A stretch of DNA of 64,000 nucleotides. Origin: JABCZH01 sp963803775 (GTDB lineage Bacteria; Acidobacteriota; Terriglobia; Terriglobales; Acidobacteriaceae). This document shows positions 6,654 to 14,607 of the stretch, piece after piece. Position 1 is the stretch's first letter; each line of letters starts with the position of its first letter. The stretch is taken from contig CAWDNS010000002.1 in the NCBI GenBank assembly GCA_963803775.1, forward strand, positions 372,001-436,000, read 5' to 3'. Both the position numbers and the translations under genes were made by a program. Under the pieces are notes generated by a model, which did not search any database, was not told the DNA's origin, and saw only the letters and a program-made list of their open reading frames with translations.

Positions 6654-8579
6654 ATGGACCTAAGTTCCAAAATCCGCGGCCTGCCCGTCTCCGCTGGCGT
6701 GTATCTCTACAAGAATGCCGAAGGTGAGGTGATCTACGTCGGAAAGGCCAAGAACCTGCGGAGCCGCGTGGCTTCGTACTTTCACGAGGGGCGCATCGCC
6801 GACGCCAAGACTGGAACGCTGGTGCGCGAAGCGGTCGATGTTGACTACATCGTGGTCGCCAACAACAAAGAGGCTCTGGCGCTCGAAAACCACCTCATCA
6901 AACAGAAGCAGCCGCGCTTCAACATTCTTTTGCGCGATGACAAGACTTATCCGTATGTGCAGTTGACGCTCGGGGAGCGATTTCCGCGAGTGTACGTTAC
7001 GCGGCGGCTGCGCAAAGACGGCAGCAGCTACTACGGGCCGTACTTTCCAGCGAACCTGGCATATCGCATCGTGGATTTGATCCATCGCCATTTTCTAGTG
7101 CCCTCATGCAAGGTTGATTTGACACATTTTCATCCCCGGCCCTGCCTTCAGTACTACATCAAGCGCTGCCTGGGGCCGTGTGTGGAGACGCTTACGACTC
7201 CCGAGATTTATCTAGAAGCTGTGCGGGACGTGAAGCTGTTCTTAGAGGGGCGGGCGACGGACCTATCGCGATCGCTGCGGGAACGCATGGCAGAGGCAGC
7301 GGAGGCAGAAGAATATGAGCGAGCCGCGAAGTATCGGGATTTGATTTCTACGGTGGAGCAACTGCAGGAGAAGCAACGGATTGCGGCCGTGGAAGGCGAT
7401 GACGCGGATGTTTTCGGTTATCACTACGAAAACGACATGCTGGCAGTGAATTTATTTCATGTGCGCGCCGGGAAGGTGCTGGATCGCCGAGAGTTTTTCT
7501 GGGAGGACTTGCCAGAGTTGGAGACACCCAAAGCGGCGGATGGAAACGCAACTCGCTACGTCTCAGCCGCAGCGGTTGCAGGCGAAGGTGGTGCCGGCAA
7601 CGTTTCTACAGAGACGGCCTTCCATCCCGGTGAATTCTTTTCCGCACTCCTCACCCAGCTTTACATCGGACAGCCGTACGTGCCGCGCAATATTTATGTT
7701 CCGGTGGACTTTGAGGATCGTGTGGCGCTGGAGGATCTGCTGTCTGAACAACTGGCAGCTGAGGGTGGGCGCGCTACGCGGGTCCACATCGAGGTCCCGC
7801 AGCGTGGCGACAAGCGCGCGCTCATCGATCTGGCGGGCAACAACGCGAAGCAGTCGTACGATCAGCGGTTTCGTGTCATGAAGCCGAACCAGAAACAGAT
7901 TCAGGAAGCCTTGCAGGATGCGCTCGGCTTGCCCGAGCTGCCAAAGCGCATCGAGTGTTTCGACATTTCGCATATTCAGGGTGCAGAGACGGTGGCCTCG
8001 ATGGTGGTCTGGGAAGACGGGCGGATGAAGAAGGCCGACTATCGCAAGTTCATCATTCGCAGCGTGGAGGGTGTGGATGACTTCGCGTCCATGCGAGAAG
8101 TTGTGACGCGCCGCTACAAACGTTTGCAAGAAGAGAAGAAGAATTTCCCGAGTCTGGTGTTGATCGACGGAGGACTGGGGCAATTGCACGCGGCGGCTGA
8201 AGCACTGGCATCGCTTGAGATCATCAACCAGCCGCTGGCCGCAATTGCCAAACGAGAAGAAATAATCTACGTCTTTGGCCAGGAAAATGAGCCGGTGGTG
8301 CTGGATCATCACTCGCCGGTCCTACACCTGGTACAACTCATACGCGACGAAGCCCATCGTTTCGCGGTCACTTTTCATCGTAAACGACGGCAGATGCGCG
8401 ACCGCTCGACCGAGTTGATGGAGATCGCTGGCGTGGGCGCACGCACCACTCGCCGTTTATTGGAGCACTTCGGCAGCATGCAAGCGGTCAAACAGGCTGA
8501 TGTGGCGGCGCTATCCGCCGTCGTAACACGAGCGCAAGCGGAGGGCATTTTGGATCATTTCCGTAAGGCAAAAGCTTGA
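6654..8579 (+). CDS. uvrC: UvrABC excinuclease subunit C
   Basis: 641 residues, the normal length for UvrC, which makes the dual incisions in nucleotide excision repair. The GIY-YIG nuclease domain is at residues about 12-90 (GVYLYKNAEGEVIYVGKAKNLRSR style start). A UVR helix hairpin that binds UvrB follows near 200-235 (AEAEEYERAAKYRDLI). The RNase H-like 5' nuclease has its acidic residues in ECFDISHIQG and LIDGGLGQL. Tandem helix-hairpin-helix motifs close the protein (MEIAGVGARTTRRLLEHFGS). The region around residues 290-325 is a lineage-specific insertion rich in Ala/Gly. It stands alone as a transcription unit, with the propeller gene 54 bases downstream. Confidence 0.97.
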   Translation: MDLSSKIRGLPVSAGVYLYKNAEGEVIYVGKAKNLRSRVASYFHEGRIADAKTGTLVREAVDVDYIVVANNKEALALENHLIKQKQPRFNILLRDDKTYPYVQLTLGERFPRVYVTRRLRKDGSSYYGPYFPANLAYRIVDLIHRHFLVPSCKVDLTHFHPRPCLQYYIKRCLGPCVETLTTPEIYLEAVRDVKLFLEGRATDLSRSLRERMAEAAEAEEYERAAKYRDLISTVEQLQEKQRIAAVEGDDADVFGYHYENDMLAVNLFHVRAGKVLDRREFFWEDLPELETPKAADGNATRYVSAAAVAGEGGAGNVSTETAFHPGEFFSALLTQLYIGQPYVPRNIYVPVDFEDRVALEDLLSEQLAAEGGRATRVHIEVPQRGDKRALIDLAGNNAKQSYDQRFRVMKPNQKQIQEALQDALGLPELPKRIECFDISHIQGAETVASMVVWEDGRMKKADYRKFIIRSVEGVDDFASMREVVTRRYKRLQEEKKNFPSLVLIDGGLGQLHAAAEALASLEIINQPLAAIAKREEIIYVFGQENEPVVLDHHSPVLHLVQLIRDEAHRFAVTFHRKRRQMRDRSTELMEIAGVGARTTRRLLEHFGSMQAVKQADVAALSAVVTRAQAEGILDHFRKAKA

Positions 8580-8633
8580 ACGCATTGGATCTGAACCCTT
8601 ACCGCTTCCCTGCTACACTAGCGATTCACTCCC

Positions 8634-9692
8634 GTGACTCGAACACTCCAGATTTTGTCAATTCTTATCGGCGCGCTGCTATTGCCGCTCGCGTCTGGGC
8701 AGAACACGAGCAGCCCTGGTCTCGCCACACCTCAGGAAACCCATCTGCGCAGCGTGCGGCAACTTACCTTCGGTGGACAGAACGCCGAGGCATACTTTTC
8801 TGCTGACGGTAAACAGCTCATCTTTCAGTCTTCGCACGGCGATGTGAAATGCGATCAGATCTTTACCATGAACATCGACGGCTCGGAGATGCGTATGGTG
8901 TCGACCGGCAAGGGCCGCACCACATGCAGCTATTTCTATCCCGACGGCAAGAAGATTCTGTACGCATCTACGCATCTTGCTTCCGCCGAATGCCCGCCAC
9001 GCCCCGACTTTTCGAAGGGATATGTTTGGGCAGTTTATGCCGGGTACGACATTTTCACAGCGAACCCCGATGGATCCGATCTCAAGCAACTTACGAAGAC
9101 CCCGGGATACGACGCTGAAGCTACGATCTCCGAAGATGGGAAGAAGATTGTTTTCACTTCCATGCGCAACGACGATCTCGACGTCTACTCAATGGATGCC
9201 GACGGCAGGCATGTAAAGCAGCTCACGCATGAACTGGGATACGACGGTGGACCGGTCTTTTCGCCGGATCGCAGGTGGATTGTGTACCGGGCCAACCATC
9301 CGAGCTCGGAAAAAGAGATTACTGAGTACAAGGACTTACTGAAGCAGAATCAGATTCGCCCGACATTTCTTGAGCTGTGGATCATGAAAGCAGACGGCAG
9401 CGGAAAGCGTCAGATCACCAACCTGGGCGCTGCGAGTTTCGGTCCTGCGTTCTTCCCTGATGGCCGACGAATCATTTTCTCCTCGAATCAAGGATCCACC
9501 GGCGGCATGGGCAATTTCGAGCTCTATGCCATCAACGCAGACGGGACAAATCTGGAGCGCATTACCTACAGTGACGGATTCGACGGCTTCCCCATGTTCA
9601 GCCTCGATGGCAAGAAGCTGGTGTGGGCGTCCAATCGCAATGCCAAGGCGCCACACGAAACTAATATCTTCATTGCCGACTGGGTTCCCTAG
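8634..9692 (+). CDS. Secreted TolB-like (PD40) beta-propeller protein
   Basis: 352 residues starting with GTG at 8634. A signal peptide (MTRTLQILSILIGALLLPLASG) is followed by six PD40/WD40-like blades, each with the signature FS-x-DGK-x-I-x-F-x-S: FSADGKQLIFQSS, FYPDGKKILYAST, ISEDGKKIVFTSM, FSPDRRWIVYRAN, FFPDGRRIIFSSN and FSLDGKKLVWASN. This is the propeller of TolB, here without the TolB N-terminal domain and without a tol operon. A periplasmic binding or sensing role is inferred. No strong ribosome-binding site is seen before the GTG, but no better start fits the signal peptide. Confidence 0.82.
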   Translation: MTRTLQILSILIGALLLPLASGQNTSSPGLATPQETHLRSVRQLTFGGQNAEAYFSADGKQLIFQSSHGDVKCDQIFTMNIDGSEMRMVSTGKGRTTCSYFYPDGKKILYASTHLASAECPPRPDFSKGYVWAVYAGYDIFTANPDGSDLKQLTKTPGYDAEATISEDGKKIVFTSMRNDDLDVYSMDADGRHVKQLTHELGYDGGPVFSPDRRWIVYRANHPSSEKEITEYKDLLKQNQIRPTFLELWIMKADGSGKRQITNLGAASFGPAFFPDGRRIIFSSNQGSTGGMGNFELYAINADGTNLERITYSDGFDGFPMFSLDGKKLVWASNRNAKAPHETNIFIADWVP

Positions 9693-9749
9693 AGTTCCCC
9701 GCTCGGTGGAAGTCTTTGCGCCGGCTCAGTGAAGCATTGAAATGGCAGT

Positions 9750-10499
9750 CTATGGCTGACTGGTCTGCGTCAGACGAGATTTAACATTGTCTGGCAGATT
9801 GGAATTCTGGAGGATTTCTCTCACTACATCGTTGGGAAGTGATTTCGCGAACTCGATAGCATGCTCCAGCGTTGTGTGCTCATTCCGAAGTAAGGCAATC
9901 CGGATTTCATGCCGTAGCGACCACTTGGAATGAGAGCAAATTGTTTGCACCAAACCCGAAGAAGCTTCGTGCTGCAGAAGGACATTAATCACAAGGGGTT
10001 CAGTAAGCCTTGGGTTCTCCAATGCAGCAGTGACGATGCGCGGGTCGGTATCTAATAGAAGTGCGCTCGCTACTCGTCCCGAAGCTCGACGAGCAAGAGA
10101 GAGTTTTTCTCCCGCCGAGATAGTTTCCAGCCGATGAATGAGCGCTTCTTCCGCAGCCACCTTGAGGTCGCCCGCGACTGCGGGGGTCAGTGCTACCTGC
10201 ATGAGATCAAAGGTGAACAACTTCCGTAGCAGCGACAACGAGACGTAACGCGGGGTTTTCAGGTGCCTGATAATCGCCAGCTTTACCTTGCGGCTTCTAG
10301 TGGCGACATTGTTTTTGCTGAGTTTTTCGATTAAGTCTGGCGGTAGATCGGCGCGTTGCAACAGAGCCAGAGCCGAATCTTCATTATTCGGGGACTGGCT
10401 CGGAGCCGCGAGGTCAGGATCGAGAGGGTCTAAAGCGGTGTCGTCCTGGGGCGTGGGTGCGACCGGCGAAGCATTCATGGTCTTGGAGTCTTCCGTCAT
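9750..10499 (-). CDS. Cytoplasmic helical (HEAT-like) repeat protein, function unknown
   Basis: 249 residues with no signal peptide. The first 45 residues are acidic and Pro-rich. The rest is a string of amphipathic helices (LPPDLIEKLSKNN, YVSLSLLRKLFTFDLMQVAL, SLARRASGRVASALLLDTD, IVTAALENPRL, EPLVINVLLQHE), as in HEAT/DUF2336-type solenoids. Such proteins are adaptors; no catalytic motif is visible. It sits 20 bases downstream of the kinase-like gene at 10520 and is probably cotranscribed with it. Confidence 0.55.
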   Translation of the reverse strand: MTEDSKTMNASPVAPTPQDDTALDPLDPDLAAPSQSPNNEDSALALLQRADLPPDLIEKLSKNNVATRSRKVKLAIIRHLKTPRYVSLSLLRKLFTFDLMQVALTPAVAGDLKVAAEEALIHRLETISAGEKLSLARRASGRVASALLLDTDPRIVTAALENPRLTEPLVINVLLQHEASSGLVQTICSHSKWSLRHEIRIALLRNEHTTLEHAIEFAKSLPNDVVREILQNSNLPDNVKSRLTQTSQP

Positions 10500-10519
10500 A
10501 CACGCCCCGGGAAAACTGG

Positions 10520-11437
10520 CTAGGCTTTGGCCCCGATGGCCGCTCTGCGCGCTAGTTCCAGCGCCCCTCTTACCGGGTCAACCAAATTGACATTGACCAT
10601 GGCATTGGGACATTCTAACCGCAGCCTATTGTAGAAAACCTGACGGACCAGCGCCGAATTACGGAAGACACCCCCCGACATGGCTACGGGTGCATGATCC
10701 GCGTCCGCGAACAAGCGGGAGATCACGATTCTTGCCAGTGTCGCCAACTCTACTCCCGCCTGCGCCAAAATATCGTGGGCGCTGGGATCGCCGGCATCCG
10801 CGGCGGCCAGCGCTGCAGGAAACAAGCCGGCAAAATCGGGTGGCGGAGAAGCGTTCGACACCACGATCATTTGCTCACGCGTGATCACGCCCCAGGTCTT
10901 CATGATGTTTTCCAGCAACCCACCGCTCTTGCCTTCATCGCAAACGCGCATGGCGGCCGAGACTGCGGAGCGGCCGATCCAGTGCCCCGAACCTTCGTCA
11001 GAAATTGCGAATCCCCAACCGCCAGCGCGCGCCGTCTGGCCGGCCGCATTGCGTCCATAAGCGATAGAACCGGTACCGGCGATGACGACCACGCCCGGGC
11101 CACCATCCGACGCCGCCTCCATGGCGATGACCATGTCTCCCACCACTTCAACTTCTCCGGAAACCAATTCGGAGAGAATGCGGCGGATGATTTCCGTGAT
11201 CTCAGGCCGCGCGCCTCCGGCTACCCCGATGCAGGTTCGCTTGATTTCCTTCGGAGTAATCTTGGCCGCGGCACAGGCTTGGCGAATCGCGGAGGCAATG
11301 GATTTTCTGGCCTGGGACTCACCCACGCGAAGAATATTGCTTCCCTCACCACTGCCGCTGCCCAGCAGTGAAGTATCGTCGCCGATTGCGCATGAGGTCT
11401 GGCTGCCGCCGCCGTCAATTCCCAGGAAAATACTCAT
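10520..11437 (-). CDS. BadF/BadG-type ATPase, N-acetylglucosamine-kinase-like
   Basis: 305 residues. The start at 11437 gives MSIFLGIDGGGSQTSCAIGD, the phosphate-1 loop of the ASKHA fold. The second phosphate loop is VIAGTGSIAYGR, followed by GGWGFAISDEGSGHWIG, the signature of the eukaryote-like N-acetylglucosamine kinases. An adenosine motif lies near MSGGVFRNS. The family transfers phosphate from ATP to amino sugars such as GlcNAc; a muropeptide-sugar recycling role is plausible. It is divergent, by 155 bases, from a sodium/solute symporter. An upstream GTG at 11479 was rejected because it adds residues ahead of the conserved strand. Confidence 0.82.
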   Translation of the reverse strand: MSIFLGIDGGGSQTSCAIGDDTSLLGSGSGEGSNILRVGESQARKSIASAIRQACAAAKITPKEIKRTCIGVAGGARPEITEIIRRILSELVSGEVEVVGDMVIAMEAASDGGPGVVVIAGTGSIAYGRNAAGQTARAGGWGFAISDEGSGHWIGRSAVSAAMRVCDEGKSGGLLENIMKTWGVITREQMIVVSNASPPPDFAGLFPAALAAADAGDPSAHDILAQAGVELATLARIVISRLFADADHAPVAMSGGVFRNSALVRQVFYNRLRLECPNAMVNVNLVDPVRGALELARRAAIGAKA

Positions 11438-11592
11438 CAGCGTAGTTCTATCATGGCAAATTATCCCGCGGCGATGCACGTTAGTACCTCGGCAGGTTGC
11501 GTTTCTCTCAGCTTACGATTTAGGTACCTGGACGCAATCAAGCGAGACGGGGTTGGCAATAGCCCGTTAGGCTGGAAACGCACGGCATCTCT

Positions 11593-13050
11593 ATGGCTCT
11601 CGACAAGCTGGGCCTCAATCGGTTGGACCTCGCGATCATTGGGCTCTATCTCGCGGGCATCACTTTGTTCGGGCTGCGGTTTCGCAAGCGACAGAGAACC
11701 TTGCGCGACTATTTTCTGGCGGACCGCAACATTCCCTGGTGGGCCATTGCGTTGTCCATTGTGGCGGCGGAGACCAGCACGCTCACCATCATCAGTATTC
11801 CGGGCCTGGCCTACGATACCAACCTGGCATTTTTGCAGGTGGTTCTGGGGTATCTCGCAGGACGGCTGATCATCAGTTTTGTTCTGTTGCCGCATTACTT
11901 CCGCGGCGATCTTTACACCGCTTACGAATTGATTGAACGCCGCTTCGGGCGGAAGCTGCGATCTCTGACGGCAGGACTGTTCTTGATAACGCGCGCAGCG
12001 GCGGAGGGTGTGCGCGTCTACGCGGTTTCCATTGTAGTGGCGATTGCCGTTGGCACTGGTGAAGTTGCGTCGATCGCAATTATCACCGCCCTTACCTTGA
12101 TCTACACCTTTGAAGGCGGCCTGGCGGCAGTGATCTGGACCGATGTGGTGCAAACAATAATTTACGTGAGCGGCACTCTGGTGGGTCTGTTCACGATCAT
12201 TCATTTGGTTCCCGGCGGCTGGCCGGCGATTCAGAGTGTGGCCGAATCCGCGGGAAAGTTGCGGGTGTTCGATTTCACGCCGGATTTCTGGCGGCCGTAT
12301 TCTTTTTGGGCAGGATTGATCGGTGGGGCTTTCCTGACCACCGCCAGCCACGGCACTGACCAACTGATTGTGCAGCGCCTCTTGGCAGCACGCAGCCAGA
12401 AACAGTCGGTAGCGGCGCTGCTGTCGAGCGGAGTCGCGGTCTTGGTTCAATTTACTTTGTTCCTGATGGTTGGGGTAATGCTCTTCGTCTATTACCGTGT
12501 GCCCTCCGCGAGCTTTGGTAAACCCGACAGAATTTTCCCGACCTTCATTGTCAGCAGGATGCCGCATGGCATTTCTGGTTTATTAATCGCGGCCATTTTG
12601 GCGGCCGCAATGTCGAACCTCAGTGCGGCGCTGAATGCTTTGGCGTCAACGTCCGTGATCGATTTTTACCTCCAACAAAGACCGCAGGCGGACGAACGAC
12701 GGCGAATGATGCTCTCGCGATTCGTAACCGTGTTTTGGGCATTGGTGCTGTTCGGGCTGGCGGTATTGTCGTTGCATCGAGTGGGGCGAGTGGTGGAGGT
12801 GGGTTTGCAGATTGCGTCAATCGCCTATGGGGCGCTGCTTGGCGTATTTCTGCTCGGCGTGCTCACACGGCGCGCCAATCAGAGCGGTGCGATGGCAGGC
12901 ATGCTGTGCGGATTCGTGACGGAACTGTATCTGGTGAGAACACGGGTTCCGTGGACATGGTATGTGATGATCGGAACGGCGGTGACGTTTGGCGTGGGAT
13001 ACGTCGCGAGTTGGATTCAAGTTGAGAAGCATCCTGCAAAAAGCACATAA
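11593..13050 (+). CDS. Sodium:solute symporter (SSS family)
   Basis: 485 residues with about 13 hydrophobic segments. The N-terminus (LDLAIIGLYLAGITLFGLRF, then YFLADRNIPWWAIALSIVAAETS) matches the SLC5/SSS family, where this region carries the sodium site. The segment ETSTLTIISIPG corresponds to TM1b, and GHG-like SHGTDQLIVQRLL is the usual SSS loop. The SSS family imports sugars, amino acids, sialic acid or vitamins with sodium. The divergent N-acetylglucosamine-kinase-like gene suggests, but does not prove, an amino-sugar substrate. The APC permease follows 45 bases downstream on the same strand. Confidence 0.88.
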   Translation: MALDKLGLNRLDLAIIGLYLAGITLFGLRFRKRQRTLRDYFLADRNIPWWAIALSIVAAETSTLTIISIPGLAYDTNLAFLQVVLGYLAGRLIISFVLLPHYFRGDLYTAYELIERRFGRKLRSLTAGLFLITRAAAEGVRVYAVSIVVAIAVGTGEVASIAIITALTLIYTFEGGLAAVIWTDVVQTIIYVSGTLVGLFTIIHLVPGGWPAIQSVAESAGKLRVFDFTPDFWRPYSFWAGLIGGAFLTTASHGTDQLIVQRLLAARSQKQSVAALLSSGVAVLVQFTLFLMVGVMLFVYYRVPSASFGKPDRIFPTFIVSRMPHGISGLLIAAILAAAMSNLSAALNALASTSVIDFYLQQRPQADERRRMMLSRFVTVFWALVLFGLAVLSLHRVGRVVEVGLQIASIAYGALLGVFLLGVLTRRANQSGAMAGMLCGFVTELYLVRTRVPWTWYVMIGTAVTFGVGYVASWIQVEKHPAKST

Positions 13051-13095
13051 CGCTGAGCGCTTAGAATCTGTCGTCGCGTATACTTCAACTCCAAC

Positions 13096-14238
13096 ATGGC
13101 AAGTCAAGCACCACCCCGTCCCGGTCTGCTCCGCGATCTTGGCCTTAGCCAGGCTTGCGCGGTGGTGGTGGGAACCATTATTGGCAGCGGGATATTTCTT
13201 GTTCCGGCCGAGATGATGCAAGCCGTCGGCTCGGCGAAACTGGTATATCTCGCCTGGCTGGTCGGAGGCGTTCTTTCGTTTTTCGGGGCGCTCACCTACG
13301 CCGAACTGGGAGCGATGAAGCCGCAAGCTGGCGGCGAGTACGTGTATGTTCGTGACGCTTATGGGCCGCTGCCGGGATTTCTCTACGCCTGGACCTGGTT
13401 TCTGATCGCGAAACCAGCATCGATTGCGACGGTCACGACAGGGATTGTCCGCGTCCTGGGGACGTTCCCCGTCTTTGCGTTTTTCTCTAGTCGATGTCTG
13501 ACATGGCCTTTCGCGGTGACCTACGGACAGCTTTTTGCCATTGCCGCCACGGTTCTTATTTCCTTTCTTAATTACACCGGCGTTAAGAAGGCAGGAGAGT
13601 TCCAACTGGTCTTCACACTGCTTAAGGTCGCCATCATCGTTGGGATTGTGTTCGTAGGCTTTAGCTACTCGTCGGGGAGTTGGAGCCATTTTTCAGCAGC
13701 GTATTCCGGGGCCAGAGGCGGCATTGCAGGTTTCATGGCCGCGTTGGTGGCGGCGCTCTGGGCGTATGACGGCTGGAATGATCTAAATATGGTTTCAGAG
13801 GAGATTCGCCGGCCGGAACGTAACATTCCGCTGGCGCTGATTGTGGGAGTGGCCACGGTCGGGGCGCTCTACATGCTGGTGAATGCTGCCGTGCAGTTTG
13901 TTCTGCCTGCTGCGGCCATTGCTGCTTCGCCGCGTCCGGCTTCGGACGCCATCGGTTTGATCTGGGGGCCAGTGGGGGCGGGTGTGGTTGCGGCTGCCAT
14001 GGCCATTTCCATGCTGGTCACGCTCAACGGAACCATCATGAGCGGAGCCCGTGTGCCGTTTGCCATGGCCCGCGACCGGTACTTCTTCTCAGCCCTGGCG
14101 CAAGTGCATCCACGATTTCATACGCCAACCGTCGCCATCGTGGTACAAGCCGGACTGTCAATTGCGCTCTTGCTGCTGGGGGAAGCTTCAGGCAGTTTTT
14201 TTCGCTGGCGATCTTCGCGGAGTGGTTATTTTATATGA
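13096..14238 (+). CDS. APC-family amino acid permease, N-terminal part, frameshifted
   Basis: The first 363 or so residues read as an L-type amino acid transporter-like APC permease. LGLSQACAVVVGTIIGSGIF is the TM1 signature, ALTYAELGAMKPQAGGEYVYVRDAYG is TM3, and LVAALWAYDGWNDLNMVSEEIRRPERNIP is TM6 with its loop. After GEASGSFF the frame changes and the last 12 residues (from R) look random. In the +1 frame the expected LAIFAEWLFYMIAG continues at once. A single base lost from the T7 run at 14196-14202 explains it, either as a real mutation or a sequencing error. Restored length would be about 455 residues, normal for the family. Confidence 0.85.
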   Translation: MASQAPPRPGLLRDLGLSQACAVVVGTIIGSGIFLVPAEMMQAVGSAKLVYLAWLVGGVLSFFGALTYAELGAMKPQAGGEYVYVRDAYGPLPGFLYAWTWFLIAKPASIATVTTGIVRVLGTFPVFAFFSSRCLTWPFAVTYGQLFAIAATVLISFLNYTGVKKAGEFQLVFTLLKVAIIVGIVFVGFSYSSGSWSHFSAAYSGARGGIAGFMAALVAALWAYDGWNDLNMVSEEIRRPERNIPLALIVGVATVGALYMLVNAAVQFVLPAAAIAASPRPASDAIGLIWGPVGAGVVAAAMAISMLVTLNGTIMSGARVPFAMARDRYFFSALAQVHPRFHTPTVAIVVQAGLSIALLLLGEASGSFFRWRSSRSGYFI

Positions 14239-14462
14239 TCGCCGGAAGTACTGTGTTTGTTTTTCGCCGCCGGGAGCCAAACGCTCCCCGCCCCTATCGC
14301 GTCTGGGGATATCCAGTGGTTCCAACACTGTTCGTACTGGCCTCGGCTCTGCTGCTTTATTACACCTTCACTGACAACCTGCGGAATTCTGCTCTAGGCT
14401 GCCTTGTAATTTTAGCGGGGATCCCCGTCTTCTATGCGTTTGCGAGGCGTCGAGCGGCGTAA
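14235..14462 (+). CDS. APC-family permease, C-terminal part after the frameshift
   Basis: This frame completes the permease at 13096. Homology in this frame begins just after the T7 run, near 14205 (LAIFAEWLFY), though the first ATG is at 14235 (MIAGSTVFVFRRREP). It holds the last two or three membrane segments (PTLFVLASALLLYY and LGCLVILAGIPVFYAFARR). A separate 75-residue protein is unlikely to be functional; treat it together with the upstream entry. Confidence 0.7.
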   Translation: MIAGSTVFVFRRREPNAPRPYRVWGYPVVPTLFVLASALLLYYTFTDNLRNSALGCLVILAGIPVFYAFARRRAA

Positions 14463-14607
14463 TTCACTACCAAGGAAATGGCTCTCTTGTGGATTGGGTA
14501 CTTTGGTCACTCTCGCATCATGCATTGCACCGCTGACACCTTGCGAGATCCGCTGGTTCGGCCCAGAATCACTGATGTATCTCGCAACGGCACTCTAATA
14601 GACCATC

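Noticed and set aside
11461..12567. Long minus-strand open frame opposite the SSS symporter (368 codons)
   Set aside because: Antisense of a clear membrane transporter; composition is rich in Arg/Gln/His and no ribosome-binding site or family motif is seen.
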